From CALJFL01 sp039964455 (GTDB lineage Bacteria > Pseudomonadota > Gammaproteobacteria > Pseudomonadales > Halieaceae), in the NCBI GenBank assembly GCA_039964455.1, contig JBDVXK010000016.1, positions 124,001-188,000 of the forward strand: a stretch of 64,000 nt of DNA. Reading direction: 5' to 3'. A program made the position numbers and the translations under genes. How positions within the stretch are numbered: the first letter of the stretch is position 1; every line of letters starts with the position of its first letter. Below, in pieces: positions 63,732-64,000 of this stretch. The notes beneath the pieces are model-generated. The model did no database searches. It was not told the DNA's origin and was given only the letters and a program-made list of their open reading frames with translations.

Positions 63732-64000
63732 AACTTGGATTCCTGCTGGGCTACTCCGGCAAGCAAATTCACATCCCCATTGACCTGATCAAGCAGGCTG
63801 AGGCCATGGGCTATGACTCGGTCTGGACTGCTGAAGCCTACGGCAACGATGCCGTAACCTCGGCAACCTGGGTTTTGTCACAAACCGAGAAGATGCGTGT
63901 GGGTACTGCCATCATGCAGATGCCGGCGCGTTCACCAGCGATGTGTGCGATGACCGCCATGTCATTGGATCAGTTGTCCGGCGGCCGCTTTATTGTTGGC
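63728..64000 (+). CDS. LLM-class (luciferase-like) oxidoreductase, N-terminal part
   Basis: The first 91 residues of a flavin-dependent luciferase-like monooxygenase or F420-type oxidoreductase; the gene runs off the window end. MKLGFLLGYSG, AEAMGYDSVWTAEAYGNDAV and the later RVGTAIMQMPARSPAMCAMT with LDQLSGGRFIVG are typical of the family. It is translationally coupled to the acyl-CoA dehydrogenase pair, so it probably acts on the same lipid or branched acid. Confidence 0.88.
   Translation, partial: MKLGFLLGYSGKQIHIPIDLIKQAEAMGYDSVWTAEAYGNDAVTSATWVLSQTEKMRVGTAIMQMPARSPAMCAMTAMSLDQLSGGRFIVG

Overview
The window looks like a chromosomal segment of a marine gammaproteobacterium, most like the Cellvibrionales/Halieaceae group. 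The basis is a smpB / ratA-rnfH / bamE / fur / recN / hrcA-grpE-dnaK-dnaJ-dapB block in Pseudomonas-like order, a TonB-dependent receptor, alginate-degradation genes and paired acyl-CoA dehydrogenases. The taxon is inferred from gene content; no rRNA gene is present.

Layout. (1) 1-4094: the end of a 2-keto-3-deoxygluconate kinase and a PL17 oligoalginate lyase, the edge of an alginate locus, then a HAD phosphatase/acyltransferase fusion. (2) 4522-17183: a 12.7-kb genomic island inserted in the 3' end of ssrA (tmRNA). It is bounded by a 14-bp direct repeat (4522-4535 and 17170-17183). It carries a type I restriction-modification operon with two HsdM subunits (hsdM-hsdM-hsdS-hsdR), a membrane-anchored orphan protein, a secreted DUF1566-type protein, a phage-type HTH protein, an AlpA-like regulator and a tyrosine integrase next to attR. 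The predicted ssrA terminator now lies on the far side of the island. (3) 17769-18409: a Phd/YefM-VapC-type toxin-antitoxin pair with a clear operator.

(4) 18495-36311: a dense catabolic cluster. It holds two MFS transporters, a TonB-dependent receptor, an Ldh2-type oxidoreductase, an SRPBCC protein, four SDRs, two zinc-type MDR dehydrogenases, an arginase/agmatinase-like ureohydrolase, a group II PLP decarboxylase, two VOC proteins, and LuxR and AraC regulators. Two promoters of the cluster (TonB receptor, and second MDR) share a 32-bp tandem half-site element with 21-bp spacing, which is a likely AraC-type operator and defines a regulon. (5) 36333-47301: a second AraC regulator, divergent from a four-subunit 2-oxoacid dehydrogenase complex (E1alpha, E1beta, E2, E3), a tartrate/D-malate dehydrogenase-like enzyme, a class III aminotransferase, a D-aminoacylase-type amidohydrolase and a TauE/SafE permease. 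The substrate is not evident. Together regions 4 and 5 look like an undescribed pathway for an imported nitrogen-containing compound.

(6) 47361-61077: housekeeping genes: 6-phosphogluconate dehydrogenase, smpB, an NSS transporter, ratA, rnfH, bamE, fur, recN, and the heat-shock genes hrcA-grpE-dnaK-dnaJ with sigma-32-type promoters, then dapB and a CnoX-like thioredoxin/TPR chaperone. (7) 61328-64000: two acyl-CoA dehydrogenases and the start of a luciferase-like oxidoreductase, cut by the window end. I saw no tRNA, rRNA, CRISPR array or insertion sequence.
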